From: Vibrio qingdaonensis
GTDB taxonomy: Bacteria; Pseudomonadota; Gammaproteobacteria; Enterobacterales; Vibrionaceae
DNA length: 64,000 nucleotides
Reading direction: 5' to 3'
Assembly (NCBI RefSeq): GCF_026191675.1
Contig: NZ_JAKRRY010000004.1
Location: forward strand, 121,454-185,453
A model generated the notes under the pieces. It was not told the origin of the DNA. It saw only the letters and a program-made list of their open reading frames with translations, and searched no databases. A program made the position numbers and the translations under genes. The number at the start of each line of letters is the position of its first letter. Position 1 is the first letter of the stretch. Below, one piece after another: positions 17,133 to 28,604 of this stretch.

Positions 17133-17604
17133 TATCTTATATAAAGGCTCGTTATAGACTTTAAGCGTTGTCATAGGGCCTACCTCGGACTTAACTTCAA
17201 ACACTGATGAACATGACACTTGAAGAGTCTTGTCACCTGTTCTGAGCCTCATTTCCTTGTAAAGACAAACACTTTAAATGTGTCTTTATCACGACTTTTA
17301 TCGTTGCCTTAGGCGTCACCCTATGGGCTAGGCCTGACTGCCCTAAGAGTCTTAGCGCCTTGTCGCTCCCTCCTCGTTGATCTCTCTGTCTTTGAATAAG
17401 TTCGAATAAGGGCTTGTTTTCTTATGCGCCGATTTCTTTCACTCGCCTCATTTTCGGGCTCGCAGGCTGTTAACCGTCTCTCCCCACAACCTGTTTTTCA
17501 AGGGAGGCTTCGCCGCTGCGCGCCCTTGCAAAGCAGAACGATGTTGAGATAGCGGACAGCCAAGCGGCTCCGAAAAGTGATACTCAAACAGAAAGGAAAC
17601 TCTC
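17133..17604. other. non-coding interval with hairpin
   Basis: No gene seen. A hairpin at 17261-17287 (AAAGACA ... TGTCTTT) may terminate the par operon. The part from about 17390 to the gene at 17605 is repeated in diverged form at 63405-63508, in front of a homologous gene, including the AAGGGCTTGTTTTCTTATG string and the CAGAAAGGAAACT ribosome site. Confidence 0.55.
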
Positions 17605-18114
17605 ATGGCGCAACAAAACTCAACCCCAACTCTCTCTAATTCAAATTCATCGACCAGCGTTTCGCCGCTGGGGCACGAAAGCTCACCAAAAAATGATATC
17701 TCTAGTCCTTTGGCGGTATTGAAGTTGCGCTATCAAGTCAAAAAGTGTCGTGATGAGGTAAAAAGAAAGTCTGATTTTGTTTCCAAAATCCAGCGTTTGA
17801 AAATGTTCAGTCGTCGTCAGTCGCTAGAGCAACTGGCTGATATCGCAGCGTTAAAAGACCAAGGGTTCGTTGACGCTATCAAGCAGCAGTTTCCGCAATT
17901 GGTGTCGCGTCGTTTTGCTTTCCATGAAATACGTGACTTTTTCATCGAATTAAATGGCGCTGGCTTTGGTGAATGGTTTCTGCACGAGCGAGTGGATCGC
18001 ATCATTATGTACACCACTTACGGGTCTGTGTTTCCAGCGTTGCGCTTTGTGACAACAGGGGAGGGAACGTTTAAGTGCTCAGGATTTTGTTTCGATGTGC
18101 GTTTTGGCGCTTAG
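17605..18114 (+). CDS. hypothetical mobile-element protein with conserved MAQQN leader
   Basis: 169 residues. The first ~40 (MAQQNSTPTLSNSN ... GHESSPKNDIS) are shared with the gene at 63509, while the rest is unrelated. The body is helical and basic (LKLRYQVKKCRDEVKRKSDF) followed by a mixed domain ending RFVTTGEGTFKCSG. No family recognised. Strong ribosome site GAAAGGAAAC. Conserved leader and exchangeable body suggest a modular gene of plasmid-like elements. It probably heads an operon with the gene at 18123. Confidence 0.65.
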   Translation: MAQQNSTPTLSNSNSSTSVSPLGHESSPKNDISSPLAVLKLRYQVKKCRDEVKRKSDFVSKIQRLKMFSRRQSLEQLADIAALKDQGFVDAIKQQFPQLVSRRFAFHEIRDFFIELNGAGFGEWFLHERVDRIIMYTTYGSVFPALRFVTTGEGTFKCSGFCFDVRFGA

Positions 18115-18122
18115 GGGGTCAC

Positions 18123-18308
18123 ATGGCCGTTCGTTCTACAGTATCCGCTGACATATCCATGCACGTGATTTGGGTGAATTCAACCGACTTTTACTCCACC
18201 GTAAAGGCCGTCAAGGTTCATGAGATTTTGGTGAATGAGTTTGGGTATACCGACTCTTTAATACTAGAGGAAGGCAACCGAGGGAAGGGGGAGAGTATCA
18301 GTGTGTGA
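18123..18308 (+). CDS. hypothetical protein of 61 residues
   Basis: ATG 18123 has GGGGGT upstream and follows the 17605 gene by 8 bp; a longer frame from 18075 overlaps that gene and is less likely. Composition is soluble (ISMHVIWVNSTDFYSTVKAVKVHEILVNEFGY). No family recognised. The next 7 bp run into IS3 sequence, so the original operon may have been cut here. Confidence 0.5.
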   Translation: MAVRSTVSADISMHVIWVNSTDFYSTVKAVKVHEILVNEFGYTDSLILEEGNRGKGESISV

Positions 18309-18314
18309 TAACAC

Positions 18315-18765
<451 letters not shown>

Positions 18766-18861
18766 AATGACCCACACGAGGTGCTAGCCTCCAATTTCGT
18801 GGGTTAGCGTAAAGCCAGAGCCATAATTAGTGTGTTCGAACAACTAAATTTGGAGGCTAGC

Positions 18862-20017
18862 ATGAATAACGATAGCATAATTTTCATAGGCTTAGATACG
18901 CATAAGTCATTTATCCAAGTCGCCGTCTTGCAAGAACAACGCGGGACTAAACTTGAACATTTGGGACTGATAAAGTCTAACAAGTACGCACTCATTAAAC
19001 TCACACAGCAACTGCAATCTAAATACCCAAAAGCCACCCTCCATTTTGTCTACGAGGCCGGGCCTTGTGGATACTGGACATACCGATTGCTCACCAGCCT
19101 TGGGCATTGCTGCTGTGTCATCGCCCCTTCCCTTATTCCTAAGAAGTCAGGGAATAGAGTCAAAACAGATAAGAGAAATGCTGTAAAACTTGCCCAGCTT
19201 TTTAAGGCTGAAGAGCTAACACCTATTTATGTTCCTGAATCTGAAGACGAGGCGATAAGAGATTTATCAAGGGCTCGAGAAACCGCGATGAAAGACCTTA
19301 AAGATGCAAAGTTCCAATTCAAAGGCTTTCTTCTAAGCAATAATGTACAAGCAACTGTGAATGATAACTGGTCTAAAAGCATCTACGGTGGCTAACCGAC
19401 CTCATTATTCCCCATCACAGCCAACAAATTGTATTGCAAGAGATGATCATCACCATCAGTGAGAGGATGCAAAGATTACAACGGTTGGATAACGAGTTAT
19501 TACACCAAGTCAAAAACTGGCGTTACTACCCTGTTGTCAAAGCCATCCAGGCCATGCGGGGGGGAGGCGACTACTTGTTGCTCTCGGCATCATTGCCGAG
19601 CTAGGCGATCTACGTCGCTTCGACCATCCAAGAAAACTTATGGCTTATGTAGGCCTCGTACCGACGGAAAGCTCAAGTGGCGGAAAAATGAAACGAGGGA
19701 GCCTAACCAAATGCGGAAACAGCCGAGCACGACGATTGATTATTGAGGGAGCACATACTTATAAGCACAAAGCTAATATCTCCGTCGAACTGCAACTGCG
19801 ACAAGAAGGGCTGCCCAAAGAAATTGTCGATATTGCTTGGCATGCTCAGCAACGATTATGTCGCCGCTATCAACGATTACTACAAAAAGGCAAACATCGA
19901 AATGTCGTCTCCGCCGCTATCGCAAGAGAAATGATCGCGTATATCTGGGCTATCGCGAGAGAGGTGGTCGTGAGCGCAGTCGATCCAAAAACACGGATTG
20001 CAAGGCTGCCTGCATGA
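18862..20017 (+). pseudogene. IS110/IS1111-type transposase, frameshifted
   Basis: N-terminal DEDD-type domain FIGLDTHKSFIQVAVLQEQ, DKRNAVKLAQLFK; C-terminal part MAYVGLVPTESSSGGKMKRG and NSRARRLIIEGA with the catalytic-serine region. Frames change near 19390 and at a run of seven G around 19556, so the ~385-codon gene is broken. It sits inside the minus-strand IS110. The flanks 18766-18861 and 20018-20264 are its non-coding ends; in this family one of them encodes the guide (bridge) RNA, the 3' side in the IS1111 group. Confidence 0.88.
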
Positions 20018-20264
20018 GAAAAGAATTAGTGTTAACGCATTTGATGGAGCATCGGGTGTGGCACAAACACCGACGGCGTTAGGATGGCAATAAAGCTCGC
20101 GCTTTATTGAACCATGAGCATAGACTGAAGACAGGTGCCACGACGAAATAAGTAAGGTAGGCGCTACTCATCACGCGATGAGTAATCCACGTATATCAGC
20201 ATGAGAACCGACGAAATTACTTGCTTCATCTATGCGTTAACACTATCTCAAAATAAACAAAAGG

Positions 20265-21110
20265 CTCTGAAATGTGGGAGCAGAAACTTCTACGCTCTTA
20301 TTGACAGTAGGGGTCATATCAACGCCACACAAGGCTGCAAACGATGATTCTTTCCTTAATCGGTTGGCGTTGTCTACAGTCGCAACTAAGAGCGTTGCAG
20401 CCACATTTGTGCCGACCCCAAACCTTGACACAAGGCTTTGAGCTGTGTTCAAAGTCAGTTTTTCAAAGCATTATCAAGAGATTTTACTTGGTCATTAAGG
20501 AAGTTCCAACGTTGTGCCAACAGCACAAGCGAAATCATTAATGGCTCGCTACTATTAGAGCACCGAGCTAAGCGTGCGGTTGCACACGCACTAGGCTTTG
20601 GCTGGTAAAGGGACTGTTTTAGCTCATCAGGACCTGATACAAGAAGAGCTCGTATATGATTCATCGCCTGAGTTCTTGCTTTGACAGCGCTATTGCGGGT
20701 CATTAGCAGGCTCCGTAATGACTCGACTGGTCCTGCATGGTTTTTAGGAATGACTGCTGCTTCTCCAGATAATACGCTTCTAGCCGCATTCTCTGAATCT
20801 ATAACGTCTGTTTTGCCTTTCAGACGTATCTCCATTCGATTCATTCGTATCACTTCATATACATCAATACCATTCTTATCAAGAATTTAGTCAGTTCAGC
20901 ACCAGAGCTTCCCGTACCTTCGATGCCAGCTTTTTGAAGGAACCCGTAAGACTTACACCATGCTAAGTGCTCACGATAACCTGCAAGATCGACACTAAAT
21001 GACTTACTTTTAACAACCTGACTAAGCTCATTGATAAGTGTTGCAACATGAAGATCCAAATGAGTATCTACACCTAAATACAATTTGTAGCGGGGATCGT
21101 TACTGTTCAT
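20265..21110 (-). pseudogene. N-terminal part of an IS110-family transposase
   Basis: Begins MNSNDPRYKLYLGVDTHLDL (DEDD domain), continues after a frameshift near 20880 with KGKTDVIDSENAARSVLSGE, and after another near 20455 with NTAQSLVSRFGVGTNVAATL, ending FAALCGVD where the second IS110 interrupts. The C-terminal remainder is at 18515-18765. The 180 bp upstream of the start (21111-21290) is the non-coding 5' end, the usual place of the bridge RNA in the IS110 group. Confidence 0.87.
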
Positions 21111-21285
21111 TTAATCACTCTCCTGTGTGAATCGCCCAGCAGGACGGGACACTGGAGATGCAATACAAAGCTCTTATTAAGTTACAACTGAGTCGATAGA
21201 ATTGAATAGACTCTTTGAAAGACAGGTCAATACAAAGACATTTCAGCCAATCCCAGCACGGGTCAGTACAAACAGTCTGTACTTA

Positions 21286-21960
<675 letters not shown>

Positions 21961-21965
21961 CAGGG

Positions 21966-22461
21966 AGTCTGACATCAAGAGAGCAGTAGCGCTTTCTTAG
22001 CCAACGATTGAAGTTGCTTTTGATAGCTACCATCCAGGCGGCCTGCGGTCAGATCATCAAGCAAGCGAGTTAATCGGTAGTATCTGACCGTTTGTTGTTG
22101 GTCGCAGGAGCTGGTTGCAAGTGCGCAGCCAAGATACGTTTTACCTGCTCCTGTTGGGCCTGTGCTCAAGATGTTCTGGTGCTTGTGCGGATAACTCCCC
22201 GTCAGAAGTTCGCTCATCTTTTTGCGATTGAGGTTTCGTCCCTCTTTGTAGATGAGTTGGCTCGGTTGCGCATACACTCTCAGTTTAGCTTGTCGTTTTA
22301 AGCGTTGGATTTTGCTCTGACTACGGTTCAAGATCTCGCTTTCCAGAAGAAAGCTTAACCTCTCCTTGAAGTCCAGCTCTGCGTAAGTAGTCAGTTGCTC
22401 TTGTTGCTGTCGCCGCATGGCTCAAGCGGAGGTTTTTGAGTTGATGATTGAGTGCGTTCAT
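21966..22461 (-). pseudogene. istB-like helper ATPase of IS21, truncated
   Basis: N-terminus MNALNHQLKNLRLSHAA at 22461, a frameshift near 22418, then LTTYAELDFKERLSFLLESE and the Walker A region TGPTGAGKTYLGCAL (normally GPTGVGKT). The gene is cut at LAKKALLL, losing Walker B and the C-terminal half. IstB is the AAA+ regulator of the IstA transposase. Confidence 0.85.
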
Positions 22462-22471
22462 ATCCTTTCTC

Positions 22472-23560
22472 CTAGTGATAACAGTTTGGGCCTCGAACAT
22501 TACTGTGAACAAGGTTCGGCGTATTCGCTTTGTCTTTACTCAGTTGCCTTTCACGATTGTTCTTGAGTAGATTGTTGACGAAAGTGTAATTGGGTTTTGT
22601 CAGTATTAGTGAATCTTTACAGGCTTGCTTTAGGCGCGACTCTCCATGGGCTTTGCTTAGGTTGAGTAAGCGCTCAGGCGACCACTTTTGATTTTGATGA
22701 TTACTCGGCATGTGCTCTGGTTGAGGGCTGTTTCCGCGCTCCCTTTGGCTACGTGGGTGCTGGGCGACCAAGTTACCTTGATGGTAAATTTGCACCAGAC
22801 GGTTGGAGGCTTCTAGCTCAACATGGTGACCAACAAGTTGATGAGGAACCGAGTAGTAGTGACGGCGATATTCGATGTGATAGTCAGGCCCGACTTTGGC
22901 TTGTTTGGTTTCGGTATATAGGTATCGCTGCTTAGGTAGCGGCTTCAATGCAGGTTTATCGAGTTTGTCGAACAGCGCTTTAAGACTTGCACCATACTGT
23001 TTCATCTCACGTTGGTTTAAGTCATTCATAAGCTCACGAATGGCGAGGTTCGGTTCTTTGAAGGTATGGAAGGTTTGGTGTCGTAGCCGCATCATGATCC
23101 AGAGTTCAACTAGGGGCACGGCATTCTCTGCTTTGGCTTTGTCTTTCGGTTTGTAGGGGCGAGCAGGCATCACAGCGGTTTGATAGTGATTTGCCAGTTT
23201 TTGATAGCTGTCGTTAAGTCTCGGCTCATAGCGATTGGTTTTGGTGACCGCGCTACGCAGATTATCGGGAACCAAGATCTGTGGTATACCGCCGAAGTGT
23301 TCGAACGCATTCACATGCGCCTCTAACCAGTAAGCCTTACCTTGACTAGGGAAGGCTTCAACATAGGTGTAATTTGACGCGCCTAAGGTCGCCACGAACA
23401 CTTCGGCTTCGCGCACTTCACCTGTATCAGGGTTTACCACTTGAAGCCGAGGCCCGCAGTAATCGATAAACAGCTTGTCACCTGCGACATGGAGCGGACG
23501 CATGTTGCGCTTTTTGGTTTTGAACCAGCGAGTGAAGTGCTCGCAGAACTGAGTGTAAGC
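22472..23560 (-). pseudogene. istA transposase of IS21, lacking its N-terminal region
   Basis: About 360 codons of IstA: FCEHFTRWFKTKKRNMRPLH leads into the DDE integrase core (KLFIDYCGPRLQVV, YVEAFPSQGKAYWLEAHVNA, PQILVPDNLRSAV, YKPKDKAKAENAV). Ends next to istB as in intact IS21. The first ~100 residues are missing; the first 11 codons with their ribosome site survive on the far side of IS66 at 25931-25963. An IS66 insertion with loss of about 0.3 kb of istA explains this. Confidence 0.87.
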
Positions 23561-23605
23561 GTAAGCTTGTTCGTATGCGCCCCATGAACCCACGGGGCGA
23601 TGTTG

Positions 23606-25129
23606 TTAGTGTTTGAAGTTCCAAGGTAGGAGCGCATCGATATCTGGCTCAGCCTTCGCTAGCTCTTTCATGCACTTGACCATGTAGTCGTAAAGGATAA
23701 GGCCATTGGCTTTCGCAGTCTCGACGATACTGTAAAGCATCGCGCTCGCGTCAGCGCCATTTGCAGTGGTCGAGCACAACCAGTTCTTCCTGCCAATGAC
23801 CAGCGGTTTAATTGCCCGTTCAGCTCGATTATTATCGATAGATAGATGACCGTCATCGATATAGCGGATAAGTTTCGGCCATTGGCCGAGCGTATACTTA
23901 ATCGCTTTACCCAACGGGCTAGACGCTATCACTTGTTGAGTTGTCATCCATTCGTACAACTCGTCCAGTATTGACTTAGCGTACTGTTGACGTTCTGCTT
24001 TTCGTGTCTCGAGAGACGCACCTTTTAAGCGGGATTCTATCCCATAGAGCTTCTGGATTTTAGCCAGCGCTTTATCTGCTTTACCTGACTTACCTTGAAG
24101 CTTCTTAGTATCCATGAACTTACGACGTGCATGCGCCAAGCAGCCAACATTGGTCACTTGGTGAAGGCCGTCATAGGCACCATAGCCATCGGTTTGCAGA
24201 TAACCACGGTAATCCCCCAAGAAGGCAACAGGGCACGCCCTCGCGCGACTGTTTTGAGAGTCGTACAAGGCGATATTTTTCACTTTGGGAAGTGCGGCTT
24301 CTGGCGAGTCTGCGCCCGATCAGTAGAGCCACATATAGCACTGCTTATCTTCCTTGAGCACATTGAGCGGTGTTTCATCCGCTTGAACCACTACTTGCTC
24401 TAATAGGTGTGTTTTCAAGGCGGCATAAAGCGGTGCGAACTTCTCACTGACTTGGATAACCCACCTCACCATAGTAGTGCGCGATAGTTCGATACCCGAT
24501 TGGGTAAATAGCGACTCTTGGCGATACAGTGGCATTGCGTATTGGTATTTGCCAAGGATAATATTGGCCAACAAGCTTTCTGTGGCAAAGCTTTTAGGGA
24601 TAATGCTTTGTGGCGCTGGCTTTTGAACGATACGGCTGTTGTCTTCAGTTTGCTCGCACTGACGACAAGCATATTTAGGACGAACATATTCCAGCACTTT
24701 GAGTACCGCTGGCGAGAACTCTAGCTTTTCACTGCGGTCTTCACCTATTTTATGCAGGCTATGTTGGCAGCAAGCGCACTGTTTTTCGTTGTCATCTAAA
24801 TCGAGTTCGATAACCTCACGAGGCAAGGTCTTTGGAAGTGGCTTACGTTTACCGCGCTTCTTCGTTGTGGTGCTCGTCGTAACCTCAACCTCTTCTTCCT
24901 TGGCAGCTTCACATTCCACTTCGTTGAAGAGGTCACCTTGAGATGCATCGTAAGGCTTTAACACCTCCGAGCGTTTAGCGAACTGGCGATCGAAGGCAAG
25001 CTTGAGTTGTTCAAGTAGCGACTGACGCTCTTGTTTCAATCGGCTTTCTGACGCCATTAGCGCTTTCACCATCGCTTGTAGCTCGGCAACATTTTGACTT
25101 TCTGGGTTGATATTTGGCGTCTTTTTCAT
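23606..25129 (-). pseudogene. IS66 tnpC transposase with in-frame TGA
   Basis: 507 codons in one frame, interrupted only by a TGA at 24320-24322 after KEDKQCYMWLY. Translation then continues in the same frame as SGADSPEAALPKVKNIALYD, so this is a single point mutation rather than a frameshift. Features: N-terminal coiled coil, a zinc-finger-like CACCQHSL plus YACRQCEQ, DDE core ADETPLNVL, DNNRAERAIKP and the C-terminal IS66 tail. Relatives have a cysteine or similar residue at the stop position. Confidence 0.88.
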
Positions 25130-25188
25130 GGCATTTATTATACTAAAGTCATGCCGTTAACGCTTGGTGGATAAGGCTTTATTATCGA

Positions 25189-25542
25189 TTAAGTCATTGT
25201 GAAATCATTTATTCGAACGGGTTTATGGCCGATAATCGTGAAGCCAGAAAGCAGTCTATCAAGCTCGAATTGAGTTAGGGTAAACACCTCATTTTTCTCT
25301 TTTGATGGCCACTTGAACTTGGCTTTTTCGAGGCGTTTATACCAAAGAGCAAAGCCAGTTTTATCCCAGTACAATATCTTGATTTTGTCACGCTGTTTAT
25401 TGGTGAACAGGAACAGTGCGCCGCTTGCCAAGGGTAAGTCGGTGTCACTTTCGATAATCGCAGCAAGACCATTGATCGACTTTCTAAAATCGACGCTGTC
25501 ACGATATAGATAAATCTCTGGAGCGCTGAGCATACGTTTCAT
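25189..25542 (-). CDS. IS66 TnpB accessory protein
   Basis: 117 residues, intact. Characteristic IS66 Orf2 sequence: YLYRDSVDFRKSINGLAAII, LFLFTNKQRDKIKILYWDKT, GFALWYKRLEKAKFKWP. Needed for IS66 transposition; the biochemical role is poorly defined. Its ATG overlaps the tnpA stop (ATGA). Confidence 0.93.
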   Translation of the reverse strand: MKRMLSAPEIYLYRDSVDFRKSINGLAAIIESDTDLPLASGALFLFTNKQRDKIKILYWDKTGFALWYKRLEKAKFKWPSKEKNEVFTLTQFELDRLLSGFTIIGHKPVRINDFTMT

Positions 25543-25850
25543 GATAGCGCACCGATGAGTTCTGCGAGATAGACCGCTGGCGTGCCTTGTGGAATGCTCA
25601 GCTCAACATCATTGACTAGCAGCGTCATGTTAGCCGTTGCTACTTGAGCTTGATACTTTGTTGTCTTTTCGACGACTTCAGCTCGGATAAAGCCTAGAGA
25701 TACGTCCGTTTTATTGAGTTGCTGGCGCTTGGCATAGAACGTTGAGGGATTGAGTTCATTGAGCTTACAAAACGCGAGTGTCGACAGTGAACTCGATTCA
25801 GATTACTCGATAAGCGTTTGCCATTCTTGATTGGTGCGTCGTTTTCCCAT
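25539..25850 (-). pseudogene. IS66 tnpA with early nonsense codon
   Basis: 103 codons from ATG 25850 (MGKRRTNQEWQTLIE) with a TAA at codon 16 (25803-25805), after which the frame continues SESSSLSTLAFCKLNELNPS and GVPAVYLAELIGALS-like text to the stop overlapping tnpB. CAA to TAA is the likely change. It has the IS66 Orf1 helix-turn-helix layout. Confidence 0.8.
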
Positions 25851-25930
25851 TTCAAATCTCCTTATGGTTGGAGACTTGATCTTATTCTTCGCGCTAGGCG
25901 ATTAGAATGCGGGGTTTATGACGCGCTTAC

Positions 25931-25963
25931 GATTTTGTTCATTGGAGTTCTCTTTTTTGCCAC
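25931..25963 (-). pseudogene. first codons of istA beyond IS66
   Basis: Minus strand GTG followed by AKKRTPMNKI, with a strong AAGGAAG ribosome site five bases upstream. This is the expected start of an IS21 transposase and ends exactly at the IS66 terminus. Confidence 0.75.
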
Positions 25964-26034
25964 GGTCGCTTCCTTACTTTCTTGTTTAAGAAGTAAAGAA
26001 TAGCGAGCTATTGATTTAAAAGAGAAAAAGGTAG

Positions 26035-26170
26035 GGTTTCGGACATTTCGATCGCGGTTTTCGCTATTCCGAACACCGATTTCGGAGATAGGTCAAAAGT
26101 GACCGGATAATCGCGGAATCAGTGTTCGGTTTAAACCGAAATAGGTGATCGGATAATCCCGAAATATGCA
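26035..26170. repeat. terminal repeats of the IS21 end
   Basis: Several short related strings in both orientations (GTTTCGGACATTTCG, GCGGTTTTCGCTATTCCGAA, CGGATAATCGCGGAATCAGT, CGGATAATCCCGAAATATGC). Multiple end repeats are typical of IS21-family termini and lie where the end upstream of istA should be. Confidence 0.6.
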
Positions 26171-26654
26171 AAATCTAAAACGCGCAAAACCATTTAATGT
26201 GGTTGTTGTTGCTTTAGTTAATAAGCTCGCAAAAATAGCGTGGTCTGTTTTGGGCACAAATAAAGAATTCTCACTAAAAATTTAAACCAGATTTGCAATG
26301 ATGATAAGTGATGACAAAATGGTTAGACCACCAGATTGAAACTTATTGAGTGAACAAGCAAATTAAAATGCTTCGATGGTTATGAAGACAATCTGGCGCG
26401 GATCTCATCGCAGAGCGAAGTTGTGTAGTGACTTCATAAAAACTCTGAATACATTGGCGCAAATCAGCACGTTATTATTTACTTGCAAATGCGGGGCGTA
26501 CCATACCTTCAGTCACTCTTATAGTGGTGAACAACGCTTCATACGACTTCAGGTCGCACGGACATAAACGAGTTAATGATGTTTAATTACTCTTAATTTT
26601 CTGCTCATATTTTTAGCTATCCTGCGCTAAATCAGAAAGTGTCAAAGTCCAAGA
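26171..26654. other. interval without a convincing gene
   Basis: About 480 bp. A 63-codon plus-strand frame at 26376-26567 contains CKCGAYHTFSHSYSGEQRF, but lacks a ribosome site and homology I can recognise; probably the 3' remains of an island gene or chance. Confidence 0.4.
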
Positions 26655-26990
26655 TTACTGCTTTAAAGAGCGTAAAGCCTCACCTAATAGGTCTTCTGGC
26701 GAAAGGTTAGAGTGAGTCTTTATTATACTTTCGATTCTCCTTGTAGACAAAATTTCACAAGCCTTTCCTTTACCATCAAAGTCCTCTTGTCTTTTGCCGT
26801 ATGCAATATACACATTAATGAAAGTGCATTCCCTCTCTCTCTCTGAGCAGTTAATTTTGCGGAGTTTTTTTTGAAGACCTTCAAACATTCTATCGAGGAT
26901 TTGGTCACTATTTGCCTTAGTAAAGTGGCTATAGACTTCAGAGATAGTGCTATTTATTGATAGCTCAAACCTATGTACTTCTGGTTTCAT
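26655..26990 (-). CDS. hypothetical protein of 111 residues at the island's right end
   Basis: Complete frame with ATG 26990: MKPEVHRFELSINSTISEVY, a charged helical middle (QKKLRKINCSERERECTF) and an EDLLGEALRSLK tail. No family recognised, no signal or membrane segment. It is the last gene before the right-hand tdh copy, so it belongs to the island's terminal cargo if the boundary is right. The ~340 bp beyond it (26991-27327) show no gene. Confidence 0.55.
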   Translation of the reverse strand: MKPEVHRFELSINSTISEVYSHFTKANSDQILDRMFEGLQKKLRKINCSERERECTFINVYIAYGKRQEDFDGKGKACEILSTRRIESIIKTHSNLSPEDLLGEALRSLKQ

Positions 26991-27327
26991 TTAAAATAAC
27001 TCAAGTATTATTGGGATTTGTCTTACACATACTATAACCAAAAACACTAAAAGTTATTGGTTAATTAATTTAGTCAACTTTGGCTCTTTTTGTTATTAGC
27101 TCTTGTCGACAAAGTTAACTGCTTCTAGTTATAAAATACATCATTCCCAAAGCATTGCATTCTTTTGAGTTGGTATCAATGAGATACCAACTTTCTTTTT
27201 TAGATCCTCATGTTGCAACAAAACTGACTTCCACACTCATTGTTTACGGTGTATCAACATGAACAGTTAAGTGTAACTATTGCCATGTCCTCAGTTTCTG
27301 TGCATCAGTTTTTTTACTTTATCCCCT

Positions 27328-27442
27328 TTGATTCAGTCAGTTCTAGACATAACGTGAATTCTTCAAGATTGATGATTTCCAAGAAGGCTTTGATGCTATG
27401 CGTAGCTGGCTTTCTGGCAAGGTTATCCTTGATTGGGAATAG
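27328..27442 (+). pseudogene. third copy of the tdh 3' end, right attachment region
   Basis: TTGATTCAGTCAG and then, after an indel-rich stretch, GATGATTTCCAAGAAGGCTT through GATTGGGAATAG match the copy at 2569-2703 and, more weakly, tdh itself. The reading frame is broken in the first half. The following decayed terminator hairpin (TCGACAGTGAAAACTGTCGA, from about 27468) also matches the left side. Confidence 0.82.
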
Positions 27443-27507
27443 ATAAAATGATGCTCTGAATAGCAAAAGTCGACAGTGAAAACTGTCGATTACTACGTTT
27501 GCCGCCA

Positions 27508-27648
27508 TTAATTATCTAAAGGATTGATGTGTACAGCTAGTATCAAATATTCTGGAGCAAAATAAGAATACGCTGTAACACCAAAATATCCATTTGTTCA
27601 TCATAAAATGCGAAGCAAATGTATGCCGTTGAACATGTGTCGCTTAAT
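27508..27648 (-). pseudogene. relic of a second, related integrase (C-terminal end)
   Basis: Matches the 3' end of the integrase gene at 2815 in the same order and orientation relative to the tdh copy: the stop region, the TATCAAATNTTCTGG string, AATACGCTGTAACACCAAAA, TTCATCATAAAATGCGAAGC. About 40 bp are deleted and the frame is broken. This shows that another island of the same family once sat beyond the present one. Confidence 0.82.
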
Positions 27649-28269
27649 ACAGTGTTCAGTCTGACGAAAGGAAATCATTTTAGTTATTAGTGTCCTTTGA
27701 CTTTGAACGTAGTACGACAATGTCTACACATGTATTTTGCTTTTACACCTAGAAACTTTTCTATCAAAGTCCGGCGTATCTTTACAATCCATTTTTCCTT
27801 ACAACAACATGTCATAACAATAACTAAAGTTACTCCTGATACAACAAATCAACTTATGAGATTATTGACTGAAATACAAAGAAGATAGTTAGCACCGAGA
27901 GATTTTTTGATTAAGAGTTGCTTATAAAGCAAGTATCTTTAAATGGACTCATTGATTTTCAAGCATCAACACAGATACGCCAACTAATACGGTGTCTTTC
28001 ATTCATCTCGATCTTTGGACGGATTGTTATTAGTCCTTTGCCGCGTTCCAAGTAAGAAGATGACTATAGTCCTCGCTGCTCATTTGTATTCGCTAAATCA
28101 TCTTTTTACAACTTAGCTTGATATACCATACTGGCCGAACATCGATTCTTGTCGATAAAGAGATCATGCATAGTGGTATTTTAACGCTACGATTTGCGCT
28201 AATAGAGAAGGGCGACATCAATAAGACGGTATAACGATTTCGGCGTTAATTCCTGACACTTCATACTGG
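27649..28269. other. interval without a supported gene
   Basis: About 620 bp. The 63-codon frame 27697-27888 ends in a helix (TTNQLMRLLTEIQRR) and might be the tail of a decayed island gene, but I cannot name it. No RNA gene or clear regulatory site seen. Confidence 0.4.
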
Positions 28270-28545
28270 TGGTAAGGTTTTAGCATTACGGATCTCCCCA
28301 CTATCAGCCAACTCTTTGTGGATACGCATTGAGCTACCACGACCTTTACTATTGTCAAAAGCTATTTTGAACTTTTTATCAAGCTTTTGGTGTATTGCCT
28401 CACGCTGGGTGATCTTGTGGCGATGCTTAATTCAGTAATAAAATCCACTTCATGAAGCTTCTAACACCATAGCTATGCGGAGAACATTGCAGGTATTCGA
28501 ACATAAACTCATCGTAATCTACTTTAGTTTTTTTGCGATGTATGG
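28270..28545 (-). pseudogene. relic of an IS3-family element
   Basis: Diverged match to the 5' half of OrfB of the IS3 at 42681-43919 (compare GTGATCTTGTGGCGATGCTT and TTCGAACATAAACTCATCG... here with the same segment near 43440-43580). Many indels and stops; no functional frame. Confidence 0.65.
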
Positions 28546-28604
28546 GGTCCACTCATTCTCTGCCAAACTTAAGCATCGGCAGGAAAAGTAAAATGAGGTG
28601 TCAT

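Larger units (their letters stand above)
23561..25930 (-). mobile_element. IS66-family element inserted in IS21
   Basis: About 2.4 kb with tnpA, tnpB and tnpC in IS66 order on the minus strand. Imperfect terminal inverted repeats can be aligned: GTAAGCTTGTTCGTATGCGC at 23561 and the reverse complement GTAAGCGCGTCATAAACCCC ending at 25930. No 8-bp target duplication is seen, consistent with an adjacent deletion in istA. Two of the three genes carry nonsense codons, so the copy is inactive. Confidence 0.85.

Noticed and set aside
24320..24322. In-frame TGA of IS66 tnpC as a selenocysteine codon
   Set aside because: IS66 transposases are not selenoproteins, the relic's tnpA also has a nonsense codon, and no SECIS-like structure was apparent; simple mutation is the better explanation.
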